64,000 bases of DNA from CAYVMD01 sp964452465 (lineage in GTDB: Bacteria > Armatimonadota > JACIXR01). The notes under the pieces are model-generated. The model was given only the letters and a program-made list of their open reading frames with translations, was not told the DNA's origin and made no database searches. The translations under genes were made by a program, and so were the position numbers. Positions 26,816 to 36,267 of this stretch are shown here, piece after piece. How positions within the stretch are numbered: the stretch's first letter is position 1; every line of letters begins with the position of its first letter. Location of the stretch: contig CAYVMD010000003.1 of the NCBI GenBank assembly GCA_964452465.1, forward strand, positions 1 to 64,000, in the 5' to 3' direction.

Positions 26816-28198
26816 AGAGGCTTCTTGGGATACTTTCTGCTTCTTCTCCGCTAAGCGCCTCTTGTACTCTTCCATCACCGGTCGTGTTACCCTCTCCATC
26901 TCCTCGGAATAACGATCCAGGAAATCCCTCAGCTCCGTGAATAGGCTGTCTGCCCCAGGATGGGTAGGGTGAGCTTCCCCTTCCTCCGTTGCCTCCCTAA
27001 GCACCCAGGGGTTATCTATTATCATGCACGGCTTGAAGTGGTTATCCGTCCAGGGGAAGCGTTTTCTTATTGCTTTGAAGAAGGGAGAATTGAGACATTC
27101 GAATAGCGACTTTTCCTTGACATTGTCCACGGCGAAATGAGAAAAGACACAAGGTTCTACCTCGCCTTTATTATTGATATGAGCATAAAGTCTTCCCCCT
27201 GCCATGCAACCGGATGTCAAGTGTCCATCGTTCCAAAAGTCGGCAACGAATATCGGCTTCGTATCCCTGAACTTCCATACCCTATCCCTCACATAGGACC
27301 TTTCCTCGGGAGTGAGCATTATGGAAATATCGGGAGCCTTCCCTACCGGGACATAAAGGAAATACCATCCGAAGAAGCAACCCTTGCTTATCATAAGGTC
27401 AATGAATTCGTCGCTCGTTATGGTTTTATAATTCAATTTCGTCGAGGTAGCGGAGAATCCGAAGAAGACCCCCTCTTCCCTTAGATTGTCCATAGCTTCC
27501 ATAACCTTCTTATAGGTTCCCTTCCCTCGTCTTTGGTCGGTTTCCTCTTCAAATCCCTCTATGCTTATCGCAGGTGCAACATTGCCTAATTTGCCCAACT
27601 GCTTCGCTAACTCTTTGTTTATCATCGTTCCATTAGTGTAAACGAGGAACGATGCATCATCGTGTTTCTTGAACATGTCTAGCAATCCATCGTAGATAAA
27701 AGGCTCTCCGCCGGAGATCGTGAAGAAATATGTCCCCATCTCCTTCGCCTCGGAGATCACCCTGTCGAAGACCTCAAAGGGCAAATCGTCCTCCTTGCGA
27801 TAAGAACCTGCGTAACAACCAAAGCAGGAGAGGTTACAGCGCATGGTAGGGCTTATGACCAAGAGGAAAGGTGCAGCTAATCCCTGGCTTTCCAATTCTT
27901 TCCTCTTGTTGATGGTGAAGAATACCGCGTTCAATCCCAAATTGTTGAACAATTTTTGTCTCACCGTGGGGTTTGTATCCCTCAATATCCGCCGTGCGTA
28001 CTCTATCGCGGGATGCTTTCTCTCGAAGAGCGCCCGTAAGTCCCTCATGTATTGCTTATGTTGTTCCAGGCGGGCTATTCTTTCCAACACATGGGTGAGA
28101 CGGATGAGGTTCTCGTCCGAAGCACGTGCGAGTAGAGGGAGGATGAGTTTCATCGCCTGATTAGCTGCTATCCTTAAGGCTGTCTCCTTCAGGGGCAT
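26810..28198 (-). CDS. Radical SAM protein with SPASM-like C-terminus, second of a pair
   Basis: A 462-residue radical SAM enzyme. An N-terminal helical domain of about 110 residues precedes the cluster motif CNLSCFGC (Cys121, Cys125, Cys128). GGEPF and the barrel follow, and a Cys-rich C-terminal region (CMAGGRLYAHINNKGEVEPC, FECL, FKPCMIID) suggests a SPASM or half-SPASM auxiliary cluster. The end is a charged helix. It starts 3 nt after the first radical SAM gene, so the two are co-translated. SPASM enzymes modify peptides, proteins or cofactors; no precursor peptide is visible nearby and I do not know the substrate. Confidence 0.85.
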   Translation of the reverse strand: MPLKETALRIAANQAMKLILPLLARASDENLIRLTHVLERIARLEQHKQYMRDLRALFERKHPAIEYARRILRDTNPTVRQKLFNNLGLNAVFFTINKRKELESQGLAAPFLLVISPTMRCNLSCFGCYAGSYRKEDDLPFEVFDRVISEAKEMGTYFFTISGGEPFIYDGLLDMFKKHDDASFLVYTNGTMINKELAKQLGKLGNVAPAISIEGFEEETDQRRGKGTYKKVMEAMDNLREEGVFFGFSATSTKLNYKTITSDEFIDLMISKGCFFGWYFLYVPVGKAPDISIMLTPEERSYVRDRVWKFRDTKPIFVADFWNDGHLTSGCMAGGRLYAHINNKGEVEPCVFSHFAVDNVKEKSLFECLNSPFFKAIRKRFPWTDNHFKPCMIIDNPWVLREATEEGEAHPTHPGADSLFTELRDFLDRYSEEMERVTRPVMEEYKRRLAEKKQKVSQEASS

Positions 28199-28201
28199 AT
28201 C

Positions 28202-29683
28202 CTAATTACCTCCTTTCGGTGTAGTGGATGTGGTAGATACTATGCCCTCTGCCCATGCCTTATTGTAATACTCCTCATTCCTAATGCAACCTGGGTCGGG
28301 AGCGGTTGGGTCGCCGAAGTAGGCTAAAGCCCTTGCCCGGCACCCTCCGCATACCGCATTGTATTCGCAGTCCCGGCAACCTCCCCAATATTTCTTCCTA
28401 TCCCTCAATCCAAGAAGGAAGGGATGATTTCTCCATACATCAACTATTCTGTTCTCTTTAACGTGCCCTAAATGCACCTCGGGCATATATACACAAGGAG
28501 TTATCGTGCCATCCGGCTGAATCGCCATATAAGCCCTTGCTACTCCGCATCCTCCTATTAGTTCAGCAAGGGCGTAGAGGTTCTTCGCCTTGCCCGTTCC
28601 AAGGTGGGCAATGGGAACGAATTCCTCCTTCCCTCCCGCAGCGCAAACCCTTCCCAATTGGGGGGCGGTAGTGCAGAGGGAGCCACCTTTTAAGAGATAT
28701 TCGTACATTTTATTGAGGACCGTTTCCCTCTCCCGGGGGGAGAGATCGCCTTCCCATATCTCCGTTCCTCTTCCGGTAGGTATGAAATTGTAGACCATGA
28801 CCTTATAAACCCCTAACTCCTCGCCCAACTTGAAGATATCCTCTATTTCTTCATGATTATATTTCGTCACAGTAACAGAGAGGATGGCGGTGCCTCCCGC
28901 TTCTACGACATTCCTTATCCCCTGAACTGCCCTCTCCCATGCTCCTTTAACTCCCCGGAATTCGTCGTGCTTCTCCGGGATACTGCTATCCACGCTAACT
29001 GCTATGTAGGCAAAGTTATAATCCTTAAGCCTCTTTGCTACCTCGGGCGTTATGAGGGTGCCATTGGTATTCATAGATAGGTAAAGACCACGTTCTGTTG
29101 CTCGCTCTACTACCTCCCAAAAATCCCTACACAGCAAGGGTTCTCCGCCGGAGAAGGAAAGCGTGGGGATATAGGAATCTGCTATCTCGTCTACGACTCT
29201 CATCTTTTCCTCCCGGGATAGTTCCCCTTTAGTTAACTCTTTGGGACGAAGCACGCCAGCGTTCTCGTAACAATGCTTGCAGCGAAGGTTGCATGTATAG
29301 GTAAGGTTCCAAACTATCATCAGGGGAGAATAGAATACCATAGGTTTTCCCAAACCATGTTCCTTTATGCTGTAAGCAGCATTGATGATTGTCCTTTGGA
29401 TATTAGGATGAGCCAAATATTGGGCGAGGGTGGTTTGGGGCACACCAATTGCCTTTGCGACGGTCGTTATCAACTTGTAGATGGGGCGATGAAGGAACTT
29501 CGCTGGTTTTTCCCCCTTCGCTATCCTATCCATTATCTCTTCCAACTCGGTCTTTCCATCCTCTCCGGATTGGAGCAGATTATTGAGGAGGGATTTAGTG
29601 AGGGGATTCTCGAAGAGGAGCCTCAACTTCAAAAGCTCGCTATGTGTTTTTATCTTCCTCTTCGTCATAACCAAAAGCCCCAT
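28202..29683 (-). CDS. Radical SAM/SPASM protein, first of a pair
   Basis: A 493-residue radical SAM protein. About 120 N-terminal residues, partly helical, precede the 4Fe-4S motif CNLRCKHC (Cys131, Cys135, Cys138); GGEPLLCRDF and the barrel follow. The SPASM domain is clear: CGVARAYMAIQPDGTITPCVYMPEVHLGH, then CRDCEYNAVCGGCRARAL and a last Cys near DPGC. AAAGGAGGTC precedes the ATG. The protein shares its layout with the next gene but is clearly different in sequence, so they may be a heterodimer or act in sequence. Function unknown; regulator gene upstream by 16 nt. Confidence 0.87.
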   Translation of the reverse strand: MGLLVMTKRKIKTHSELLKLRLLFENPLTKSLLNNLLQSGEDGKTELEEIMDRIAKGEKPAKFLHRPIYKLITTVAKAIGVPQTTLAQYLAHPNIQRTIINAAYSIKEHGLGKPMVFYSPLMIVWNLTYTCNLRCKHCYENAGVLRPKELTKGELSREEKMRVVDEIADSYIPTLSFSGGEPLLCRDFWEVVERATERGLYLSMNTNGTLITPEVAKRLKDYNFAYIAVSVDSSIPEKHDEFRGVKGAWERAVQGIRNVVEAGGTAILSVTVTKYNHEEIEDIFKLGEELGVYKVMVYNFIPTGRGTEIWEGDLSPRERETVLNKMYEYLLKGGSLCTTAPQLGRVCAAGGKEEFVPIAHLGTGKAKNLYALAELIGGCGVARAYMAIQPDGTITPCVYMPEVHLGHVKENRIVDVWRNHPFLLGLRDRKKYWGGCRDCEYNAVCGGCRARALAYFGDPTAPDPGCIRNEEYYNKAWAEGIVSTTSTTPKGGN

Positions 29684-29699
29684 GTGGATGACCTCCTTT

Positions 29700-30335
29700 C
29701 TAACCTTCTAAAACTTTGCCCTGCTCCCTCAGCAGGGAGGCGAGCAGGTCCTTTTGGGTCCCGGAAAGGTGGGAAAGAGCCCTCTGGCATCTTTTAATTA
29801 TCCTACTGAACCTCCCTCCTTCATCGCTCGCCATGATCGCCCCACTTATAAGGGATAGATTATCGCTGTTATTTAGGGCTTTCCGTATCCGGGAGTAGAG
29901 GCTGGGATAGCGGGAGCGCAATTCCAAAAGAAGCATAGTTAAACTGCGGGCACTTTCTATCAAGGGAGAGGCAGCGGTTGCTATTTCCTTTCTCAGCGTC
30001 TGCACTGTCCTCTTGATATCCTTTGCTGCCATCTCAAAGTAGCGCCCAATCTCTTCTTTCAATTTCTCCCAAGTTGCCTCCGGTGAATCCCTTAAGTACT
30101 CCTCACCTTGAGGAGAAAGAATGAAGCGAAGGGAAGGACGTCCACCCAATTTCCCATCTCTCTTGAACAACATAGAGGTAACCAGTCCTTCCTTTTCCAA
30201 TTGAACGAGCAACTCATAGGCTGACCACTTGCTTATCCCTAATTCTTCAGCGACATCCTCGTAGCCTACCGGTCCCTTAAGCGAGTTTAAATTCTTTAAG
30301 ACTTTTAACGCTTCTCTCCTCCTTCTGGTTGGCAT
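29700..30335 (-). CDS. Winged-helix transcriptional regulator heading the radical SAM operon
   Basis: A 211-residue protein. The N-terminal winged helix (about 1-75) has GYEDVAEELGISKWSAYELLVQLEKEGLV as helix-turn-helix and a wing at FKRDGKLGGRPSLRF. A long mostly helical C-terminal part (about 80-211) has no cysteine, so a redox or iron-sulfur sensor is unlikely. ATG 30335 is chosen for its GGGAGGTTGC site; a longer reading to 30398 would run through the promoter. It is likely autoregulatory and controls the two radical SAM genes behind it. The specific family is not certain. Confidence 0.82.
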   Translation of the reverse strand: MPTRRRREALKVLKNLNSLKGPVGYEDVAEELGISKWSAYELLVQLEKEGLVTSMLFKRDGKLGGRPSLRFILSPQGEEYLRDSPEATWEKLKEEIGRYFEMAAKDIKRTVQTLRKEIATAASPLIESARSLTMLLLELRSRYPSLYSRIRKALNNSDNLSLISGAIMASDEGGRFSRIIKRCQRALSHLSGTQKDLLASLLREQGKVLEG

Positions 30336-30369
30336 AGCAACCTCCCAAAAATACCAAAAACCTATTATA

Positions 30370-30398
30370 ATGATAACCACCATGCATAAATTCGTCAA
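30370..30398 (-). promoter_or_regulatory. Putative promoter of the regulator-radical SAM operon
   Basis: On the minus strand TTGACG (30393-30398) and TATCAT (30370-30375) are 17 nt apart, followed within a few bases by a second AT-rich TATAAT-like hexamer and then the GGGAGG site of the regulator. The -35 lies 12 nt after the mutS stop, so this operon has its own promoter in the 75-nt gap. Confidence 0.6.
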
Positions 30399-30410
30399 TA
30401 CATTTGGGGT

Positions 30411-32999
30411 TTAAGACTGGAGTTTTTCTTGCAGTTCTTGTAATTTATTCAAGGCTTGCAAGGGGGTAAGGTGAGCTATATCTAATTTTTTTATCTCTTC
30501 CAATACTGGGTGAGGCTCCCATTCGAATAAAGAGAGTTGTAATTTCTGCTGGCGGGTGGGGATTTTTCGCCAGGAAGGCTTTTCCTTATCTTCCAACTCC
30601 TCTAAAATCTCCTTTGCCCTTTCCAGGACCTCTTGGGGAATCCCTGCTAAACTTGCTACCTGAATCCCGTAGGATTTATCAGTTGCTCCCGGTCGTATCT
30701 TATAAAGGAACACGATCTTCCCTTCCTTTTCCCTTACCTCCGCTCTCAGGTTCCTAACCCCCTCAAACTGCTTAGATAATTTCGTCAATTGGTGATAATG
30801 GGTGGCGAAGAGGGTGCGCGCCCCTATATTATCGCTCAATATATACTCCGCCACTGCCCAAGCGATGGATAGTCCATCGAAAGTCGAGGTTCCTCTCCCT
30901 ATCTCATCCAAAACGATTAAACTCTTGGGTGTGGCATTATGTAGGATATTAGCCACCTCGTTCATTTCCACCATGAAGGTGGATTGTCCCGAGGCGAGAT
31001 CATCCCTGGCACCGATGCGGGTGAATATCCTATCGACAATGCCTATCTTCGCCCTCTTAGCAGGAACGAAGGAGCCCATTTGCGCCATCAATACTATCAA
31101 CGCTACCTGGCGAAGATAGGTGGATTTCCCCGCCATATTTGGTCCCGTTATTATGAGGAGGCGTTTATCCTTACAATTCAACTCCGTATCGTTAGGAACG
31201 AATCTTCCTTCCCCCATAAACCTCTCCACTACCGGATGCCTTCCCTCTTTTATGATGATCTCGTCACCTTCATCTATTTCCGGTCTAACATAGTTATATC
31301 TTGCTGCCACTTCCGCTAAGGATTGCAGGACATCCAATAGCGCTACTGCGTTGGCTAACTTCAAAATCTCCTCGGAGTGACTCGCTACCTCTTCCCTTAA
31401 AGAGACGAATAGTTCATATTCCAATTCCGCTATCCTCTCCTCTGCCCCCAAAACTTTTGCCTCCAACTCCTTTAGAGCGGGGGTTATAAACCTCTCCGCG
31501 TTTACCAAAGTTTGCTTGCGAATATAATCCTTGGGAACGAGGGGTAGATTGGGCTTAGTTACCTCTATGTAGTATCCAAATACCGCATTGTATCCTATCT
31601 TCAGGGATTTGATCCCCGTGCGTTGGCGTTCCTGTGCCTCCATCTGGGCGATCCATTTCTTCCCTTCTAATGCTGCTTCCCTCAGGGCGTCCAATTGTTC
31701 GTTATATCCTTCCTTTATTATTCCCCCTTCCCTCAAAGTAGCAGGAGCATCTTCCCGGAGTGCCCTTTCCAACTCCTCCCTCAATTCCGGCAAAGGATTT
31801 AATCCTCCTTGGATCTCCTTGAGCAGTCCGCTTTGGATCCCTTCCAAAAAAGAAGCCAGTGGTGCTATGTTTGCTAACCCGTTCTTTAGGATCAAAAGGT
31901 CCTTGGGGGAGGCTAAACCCGTGGCGCATCTCCCCACTATTCGCTCCAGATCACCTATGCTCTTCAACCTTTCCCTTATTCCCATCCTCCTTCTGGAGTC
32001 TTTAAACAATTCCTCTACAGCATCCAACCTCTCCTCTATCTGCGCCTTATCCAAAAGGGGTTGCTCCAACCACCTCCTCAATAGCCTACCCCCCATGGGG
32101 GTTAAGGAGAAATCCAAAACGCCCAGGAGGCTCCTTTCTCTTGAACCGTCGAAGGATTCGATGGTCTCCAAGGTCCGTCTGGCGATCGAATCCACAAGCA
32201 TGAACTGACGAGGGAAATAGACGGAAAGGGCGCGTATGTGCTTCAGTGAGGACATCTGGGTCTTCCTTAAATAACTGAGGATCATCGCACAAGCTTGTTG
32301 TATCAGGGGATAATCCTCCGCGCCAAATCCTCGCAGGGAGGAAACTCGGAAGTGGTCAACGAGGATTTGACGGGCGGATTGAAGGTAGAAAGGATCCTCC
32401 TCCAAAACCGTTACCGCGATGCCGTTGGGCATTCGTTCCTTTAGAGCCTCGTCCTTGGGGAGGAGCAACACCTCAGCTGGCCTATTCCTCTCCACTTCCT
32501 CCCAAAGTTCTTGCTCCTCCTTCAACTGGGTACTGACTAATTCCCCCGTGGAGACATCCGCGAGAGCGAAGCCGAACTCTTCTCCTTCTTGCACTATGGC
32601 GGAAAGGAAACTGCTCCTCTTTGCCTCCAACAGGGATTCCTCCACCACCGTCCCTGGGGTAACTATCCGCGTTACCGCCCGCCTTACCAATCCCTTCGTT
32701 TTGCTTGGCTCTTCCATTTGCTCGCATATGGCTACTTTGTATCCCTTGGATAAAAGGCGGGCTATGTAACGCTCCACCGTGTGATAGGGGACCCCACACA
32801 TGGGAATGCGTTTCCCTTTCCTCTCTTCCCGGGAGGTTAAAACGAGGTCTAACTCTCGAGAGGCGATCTCCGCATCCTTCCCGAACATCTCATAGAAATC
32901 CCCCAGGCGGAACATCAGAATTATGTCGGGATATTGTGCTTTTATGGAGTGATACTGCCTGAAGAGGGGGGTTAATTCGTCCTTCTTCTCCCTACTCAT
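30411..32999 (-). CDS. mutS: DNA mismatch repair protein MutS
   Basis: An 862-residue MutS of MutS1 length. The mismatch-reading Phe-X-Glu is in GDFYEMF (Phe35, Glu37). The core lever and clamp follow, then the ATPase with Walker A GPNMAGKST, Walker B LIVLDEIGRGTSTFDG and the helix-turn-helix end ERAKEILEELE. It detects mispairs on DNA. The start overlaps miaB by 8 nt. MutL is not in the window. Confidence 0.96.
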   Translation of the reverse strand: MSREKKDELTPLFRQYHSIKAQYPDIILMFRLGDFYEMFGKDAEIASRELDLVLTSREERKGKRIPMCGVPYHTVERYIARLLSKGYKVAICEQMEEPSKTKGLVRRAVTRIVTPGTVVEESLLEAKRSSFLSAIVQEGEEFGFALADVSTGELVSTQLKEEQELWEEVERNRPAEVLLLPKDEALKERMPNGIAVTVLEEDPFYLQSARQILVDHFRVSSLRGFGAEDYPLIQQACAMILSYLRKTQMSSLKHIRALSVYFPRQFMLVDSIARRTLETIESFDGSRERSLLGVLDFSLTPMGGRLLRRWLEQPLLDKAQIEERLDAVEELFKDSRRRMGIRERLKSIGDLERIVGRCATGLASPKDLLILKNGLANIAPLASFLEGIQSGLLKEIQGGLNPLPELREELERALREDAPATLREGGIIKEGYNEQLDALREAALEGKKWIAQMEAQERQRTGIKSLKIGYNAVFGYYIEVTKPNLPLVPKDYIRKQTLVNAERFITPALKELEAKVLGAEERIAELEYELFVSLREEVASHSEEILKLANAVALLDVLQSLAEVAARYNYVRPEIDEGDEIIIKEGRHPVVERFMGEGRFVPNDTELNCKDKRLLIITGPNMAGKSTYLRQVALIVLMAQMGSFVPAKRAKIGIVDRIFTRIGARDDLASGQSTFMVEMNEVANILHNATPKSLIVLDEIGRGTSTFDGLSIAWAVAEYILSDNIGARTLFATHYHQLTKLSKQFEGVRNLRAEVREKEGKIVFLYKIRPGATDKSYGIQVASLAGIPQEVLERAKEILEELEDKEKPSWRKIPTRQQKLQLSLFEWEPHPVLEEIKKLDIAHLTPLQALNKLQELQEKLQS

Positions 33000-34296
33000 C
33001 CACTATTTCTCCTCTAAAACCCCAAAGGTAAGCTTCCTTCGCTTTCACCTTCACCAGTTTGCCTATCAATCCCTCATCTCCCGGAAAGACGAGAGTTTTG
33101 TGCTCTCTGCTTTTCCCTTCCAAAAGACCTCTCCCCTTCGGTGCCTTCCCTTCCACCAAAACCTCGAAGACTTTACCGACCAACCTCTCGTTCCTCCGTC
33201 TGCTTATAGCGTTCTGGAGGGATATCAATTCCTTAAGGCGTCTCTTTTTTTCCTCTTCCCGGACCTGTCCGGGCAGGGAAAGGGCGCTCGTGCCCGGGCG
33301 AGGGGAGTAGGCAAACATGAACGCTTGGTCGAACTGGACTCTTTCGAATACCCTCAATGTATTCTTAAACTCTTCCTCCCCCTCTCCTGGGAATCCCACC
33401 ATAACATCCGTGGTTATGGCTACATCCGGGATGCGTTCCCTTATCCTATCCGCCAACCTCAAGTACTCATCTACCGTGTAACCTCGCCTCATTGCCTTTA
33501 ATATCTTATCATCACCAGCTTGGATTGGCAGATGAATCCAGTGGCATATTTTGGGGAGAGAGGCTATCGCTTCTATTATATCCTCGGAGAAATCTCGGGG
33601 GTGGGAAGTGGTGAACTTTATTCTTTTTATGGGCGTTTCATTTAAGGTGTAAAGCAGGGAAGCGAAGGTAGTACCATTCCCCAGATCCCTACCATAGGCA
33701 TTCACATTCTGCCCTAAGAGGATCACTTCCACGACCCCTTCCTCGGCGAGCCTTCTTACCTCCTCCACAACCTCGTTCAAGGGCTTGCTTCGTTCCCTTC
33801 CCCTTACAAAGGGCACTATGCAATAGGAACAGAAGTTATTACAGCCGAATATTATCGGGAGGTAACTTTGGAAGGGCTTTTCTCTGAGGGTGGGAAGATA
33901 AGGCACGCATCCGTTCAGCTCCAAGGCAAGGACCTGCTTCTCCTTAGCTTCCCTTAGTACTTCTGGCAGTTTGTGGATCTCTCCCGTTCCGATGACGAAA
34001 TCGACTTCGGGGAACTTCTTGAGCAGTTCCTCTCCCAACCTTTGCGCCATACATCCTGCTACCCCGATCAGGAGGTTTGGCTTCGTTTTCTTTAATTTGG
34101 AGAAATAACCAATAGTGCTGAAAGCTTTTTCCTCTGGCTTTCTCCTTACTGAGCAGGTATTAACTATGAGGAGATCCGCCTCTTGGGGGGAACTACAGAT
34201 TTCCCATCCCTCTTCTCGCAAGCGTCCCAACATTATCTGCGAGTCCCATTCGTTCATCTGACAGCCATAAGTTTGGAGGAAAACCTTCTTCCCCAT
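32992..34296 (-). CDS. miaB: tRNA-2-methylthio-N6-dimethylallyladenosine synthase MiaB
   Basis: A 434-residue methylthiotransferase. The N-terminal UPF0004 domain has YGCQMNEWDSQIM, NTCSVRRKPEEK and GCMAQR, supplying three cysteines for an auxiliary 4Fe-4S cluster; the radical SAM motif is CNNFCSYC; a TRAM domain ends the protein (VLVEGKAPKGRGLLEGKSREHKTLVF). MiaB adds the methylthio group to i6A37 in tRNAs reading UNN codons. No ribosome-binding site is seen before the ATG. miaB-mutS pairing is common. Confidence 0.95.
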   Translation of the reverse strand: MGKKVFLQTYGCQMNEWDSQIMLGRLREEGWEICSSPQEADLLIVNTCSVRRKPEEKAFSTIGYFSKLKKTKPNLLIGVAGCMAQRLGEELLKKFPEVDFVIGTGEIHKLPEVLREAKEKQVLALELNGCVPYLPTLREKPFQSYLPIIFGCNNFCSYCIVPFVRGRERSKPLNEVVEEVRRLAEEGVVEVILLGQNVNAYGRDLGNGTTFASLLYTLNETPIKRIKFTTSHPRDFSEDIIEAIASLPKICHWIHLPIQAGDDKILKAMRRGYTVDEYLRLADRIRERIPDVAITTDVMVGFPGEGEEEFKNTLRVFERVQFDQAFMFAYSPRPGTSALSLPGQVREEEKKRRLKELISLQNAISRRRNERLVGKVFEVLVEGKAPKGRGLLEGKSREHKTLVFPGDEGLIGKLVKVKAKEAYLWGFRGEIVDE

Positions 34297-34313
34297 AGGG
34301 CGATCTCTTATAG

Positions 34314-34342
34314 ATTTTAAACCACTATCCCCTTTAAGGCAA
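34314..34342 (-). promoter_or_regulatory. Putative promoter for miaB-mutS
   Basis: Minus-strand TTGCCT (34337-34342), 17-nt spacer, TAAAAT (34314-34319). The ATG of miaB is 17 nt beyond the -10, leaving a leader of about 10 nt with no Shine-Dalgarno match. Confidence 0.5.
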
Positions 34343-34399
34343 TAAAGCGCGGGCCGCCCCGTCTTTTTGAATGGATTATTTGGGAAGAATCGCGGGGGC

Positions 34400-34428
34400 T
34401 TGTCAAAGGTAAAGTCGGGGAATATAAT
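34400..34428 (+). promoter_or_regulatory. Putative promoter for ftsH-ftcD-folE-folP
   Basis: TTGTCA (34400-34405), 17-nt spacer, perfect TATAAT (34423-34428), with the ftsH TTG start 15 nt downstream and GAGG at 34435-34438 close to it. The gap is divergent with miaB, whose own promoter site lies 58 nt away. Confidence 0.7.
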
Positions 34429-34443
34429 ATAAAAGAGGTTGAA

Positions 34444-36267
34444 TTGGAGAGAAAAAATACCGCTGTAATATTTTGGTTAATTGCGCTATTCTTTCTCTTT
34501 CTGCTTTTGAGGGAGCCCTTCTCTCAGGGCGTAAGAGGGGTGGAAAGGCTTAGTTATAGTGAGTTCTTGGAGAAGGTAGAGAACCAGGAGGTCTTGAAGT
34601 GCGCGATAGGGAAAGGAGAGGTTAGCGGGGAATTAAAAAACGGAACTCGTTTCGTTAGCACTTTCATCCCTGAAATAGCAGGTGCGGAGTTAGAGAAGAT
34701 CCTCAGGGAAAAGAAGGTGCATTTCACATACAAAACTCCCTTGCTTTCAGAGGGATGGCAAAATGTCATCTTCTTCCTTATTTTGCCTCTCCTTTTTCTT
34801 TTCTTCTTTTGGTCCTTTTTCCTCAGGCAAGCTCAGGCAACGAATAGGGATGCTTTCCAATTCTCCCGAAGCAGGGCGAGAAGATATACCCCGGTTAGCA
34901 TTCCCAAAGTGACATTCAACGATGTTGCAGGGATAGACGAGGCGAAGCAGGAACTCCAAGAAATAGTGGAATATCTCCGAAATCCCCGCAAGTTCCAGAT
35001 GCTGGGAGCAAAGATCCCCAAGGGGGTTCTCCTTTACGGTCCTCCAGGGTGTGGGAAGACGCTTCTGGCGAGGGCAATTGCAGGGGAAGCGAATGTGCCT
35101 TTCTTCCACATCTCGGGCTCGGAGTTCGTGGAGATGTTCGTGGGAGTTGGTGCTGCCAGGGTGAGGGACCTCTTTGAGCAAGCGAAGGCAAACGCCCCAG
35201 CTCTTATCTTCATAGATGAAATAGACGCCGTGGGCAGGCAGAGAGGAACGGGACTTGGGGGAGGGCATGACGAGAGGGAGCAAACCTTAAACCAGATATT
35301 GGCAGAGATGGACGGATTCGATCCTAACATAGGTGTCATAGTCATCGCTGCTACGAATAGACCAGATATCTTAGACCCAGCCCTCCTACGCCCCGGTAGA
35401 TTCGATCGTCACATCGTTATAGACCATCCTGACTCTAAAGGCAGATTGGAGATCTTAAGGGTCCACACCAAGGGTAAACCTCTCGCGGATGATGTGGATC
35501 TTGAATTGATCGCTAAAAGAACGCCGGGATTCTCAGGGGCTGATTTGGCCAACCTCGTCAACGAAGCAGCCCTTCTTGCTGCAAGATTGGGCAAGGACAA
35601 GATAACGATGCAAGAAATGGAGGAAGCTATAGATAGAGTGGTGGCGGGTCCTCAACGGAGAAGTAGGGTGATAAGCGAAAGGGAGAAAAGGTTAGTTGCC
35701 TATCATGAGATCGGGCATGCCCTCGTGGCGAAGGTGCTACCCCATGCTAATCCAGTGCATAAAGTCTCCATCCTTCCCCGAGGGATGGCCCTTGGCTATA
35801 CCCTTCAATTTCCAGAGCAGGATAGGTATATCATCACAAAATCGGAGTTGATGGACGAATTGGCAGTTCTCCTTGCGGGAAGGGCAGCGGAAGAGATTAT
35901 CTTCAACGAGACCACTACCGGTGCCCAGAACGATCTTCAAAGGGCAACGGAGATAGCCCGAAGGATGGTGTGTGAGTTGGGGATGTCGGAAAGGATCGGA
36001 CCTATTACTTTGGGAAGGAGGCATGGGAATCCATTTCTGGGACGGGATATATTCGAGGATAGGAACTACTCCGATGAGGTAGCAAGATTGATAGATGAAG
36101 AAGTCAGAAACATAATAGAAACCAATTATAAAAGAGCTCAGGAGATAATCCAGAGGAACCGCTATAAGATAGACGAACTAGTGCAAATCCTCCTCCAGAA
36201 GGAGACTCTGGAAAAGGACGAGTTGGATCAACTGCTTGCCGATGTCCAGGATCCTCAGCGTGCCTAA
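34444..36267 (+). CDS. ftsH: ATP-dependent zinc metalloprotease FtsH
   Basis: A 607-residue membrane AAA+ protease with TTG start. Two transmembrane helices (8-23 and about 105-127) flank an external domain; the AAA+ module has Walker A GPPGCGKT (199-206), Walker [13 protein letters not shown] and second region of homology; the zinc protease site is HEIGH (421-425; most FtsH have HEAGH) followed by the third ligand in AQNDLQRAT. FtsH removes misassembled membrane and regulatory proteins. The last 26 nt overlap ftcD. Confidence 0.95.
   Translation: MERKNTAVIFWLIALFFLFLLLREPFSQGVRGVERLSYSEFLEKVENQEVLKCAIGKGEVSGELKNGTRFVSTFIPEIAGAELEKILREKKVHFTYKTPLLSEGWQNVIFFLILPLLFLFFFWSFFLRQAQATNRDAFQFSRSRARRYTPVSIPKVTFNDVAGIDEAKQELQEIVEYLRNPRKFQMLGAKIPKGVLLYGPPGCGKTLLARAIAGEANVPFFHISGSEFVEMFVGVGAARVRDLFEQAKANAPALIFIDEIDAVGRQRGTGLGGGHDEREQTLNQILAEMDGFDPNIGVIVIAATNRPDILDPALLRPGRFDRHIVIDHPDSKGRLEILRVHTKGKPLADDVDLELIAKRTPGFSGADLANLVNEAALLAARLGKDKITMQEMEEAIDRVVAGPQRRSRVISEREKRLVAYHEIGHALVAKVLPHANPVHKVSILPRGMALGYTLQFPEQDRYIITKSELMDELAVLLAGRAAEEIIFNETTTGAQNDLQRATEIARRMVCELGMSERIGPITLGRRHGNPFLGRDIFEDRNYSDEVARLIDEEVRNIIETNYKRAQEIIQRNRYKIDELVQILLQKETLEKDELDQLLADVQDPQRA

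Noticed and set aside
26810..30335. Alternative haem pathway (AhbC/AhbD) for the radical SAM pair
   Set aside because: The associated regulator is not a siroheme decarboxylase (no AhbA/AhbB-like Lrp-type gene) and no other haem gene is adjacent, so I did not assign it, although a profile search should test this.
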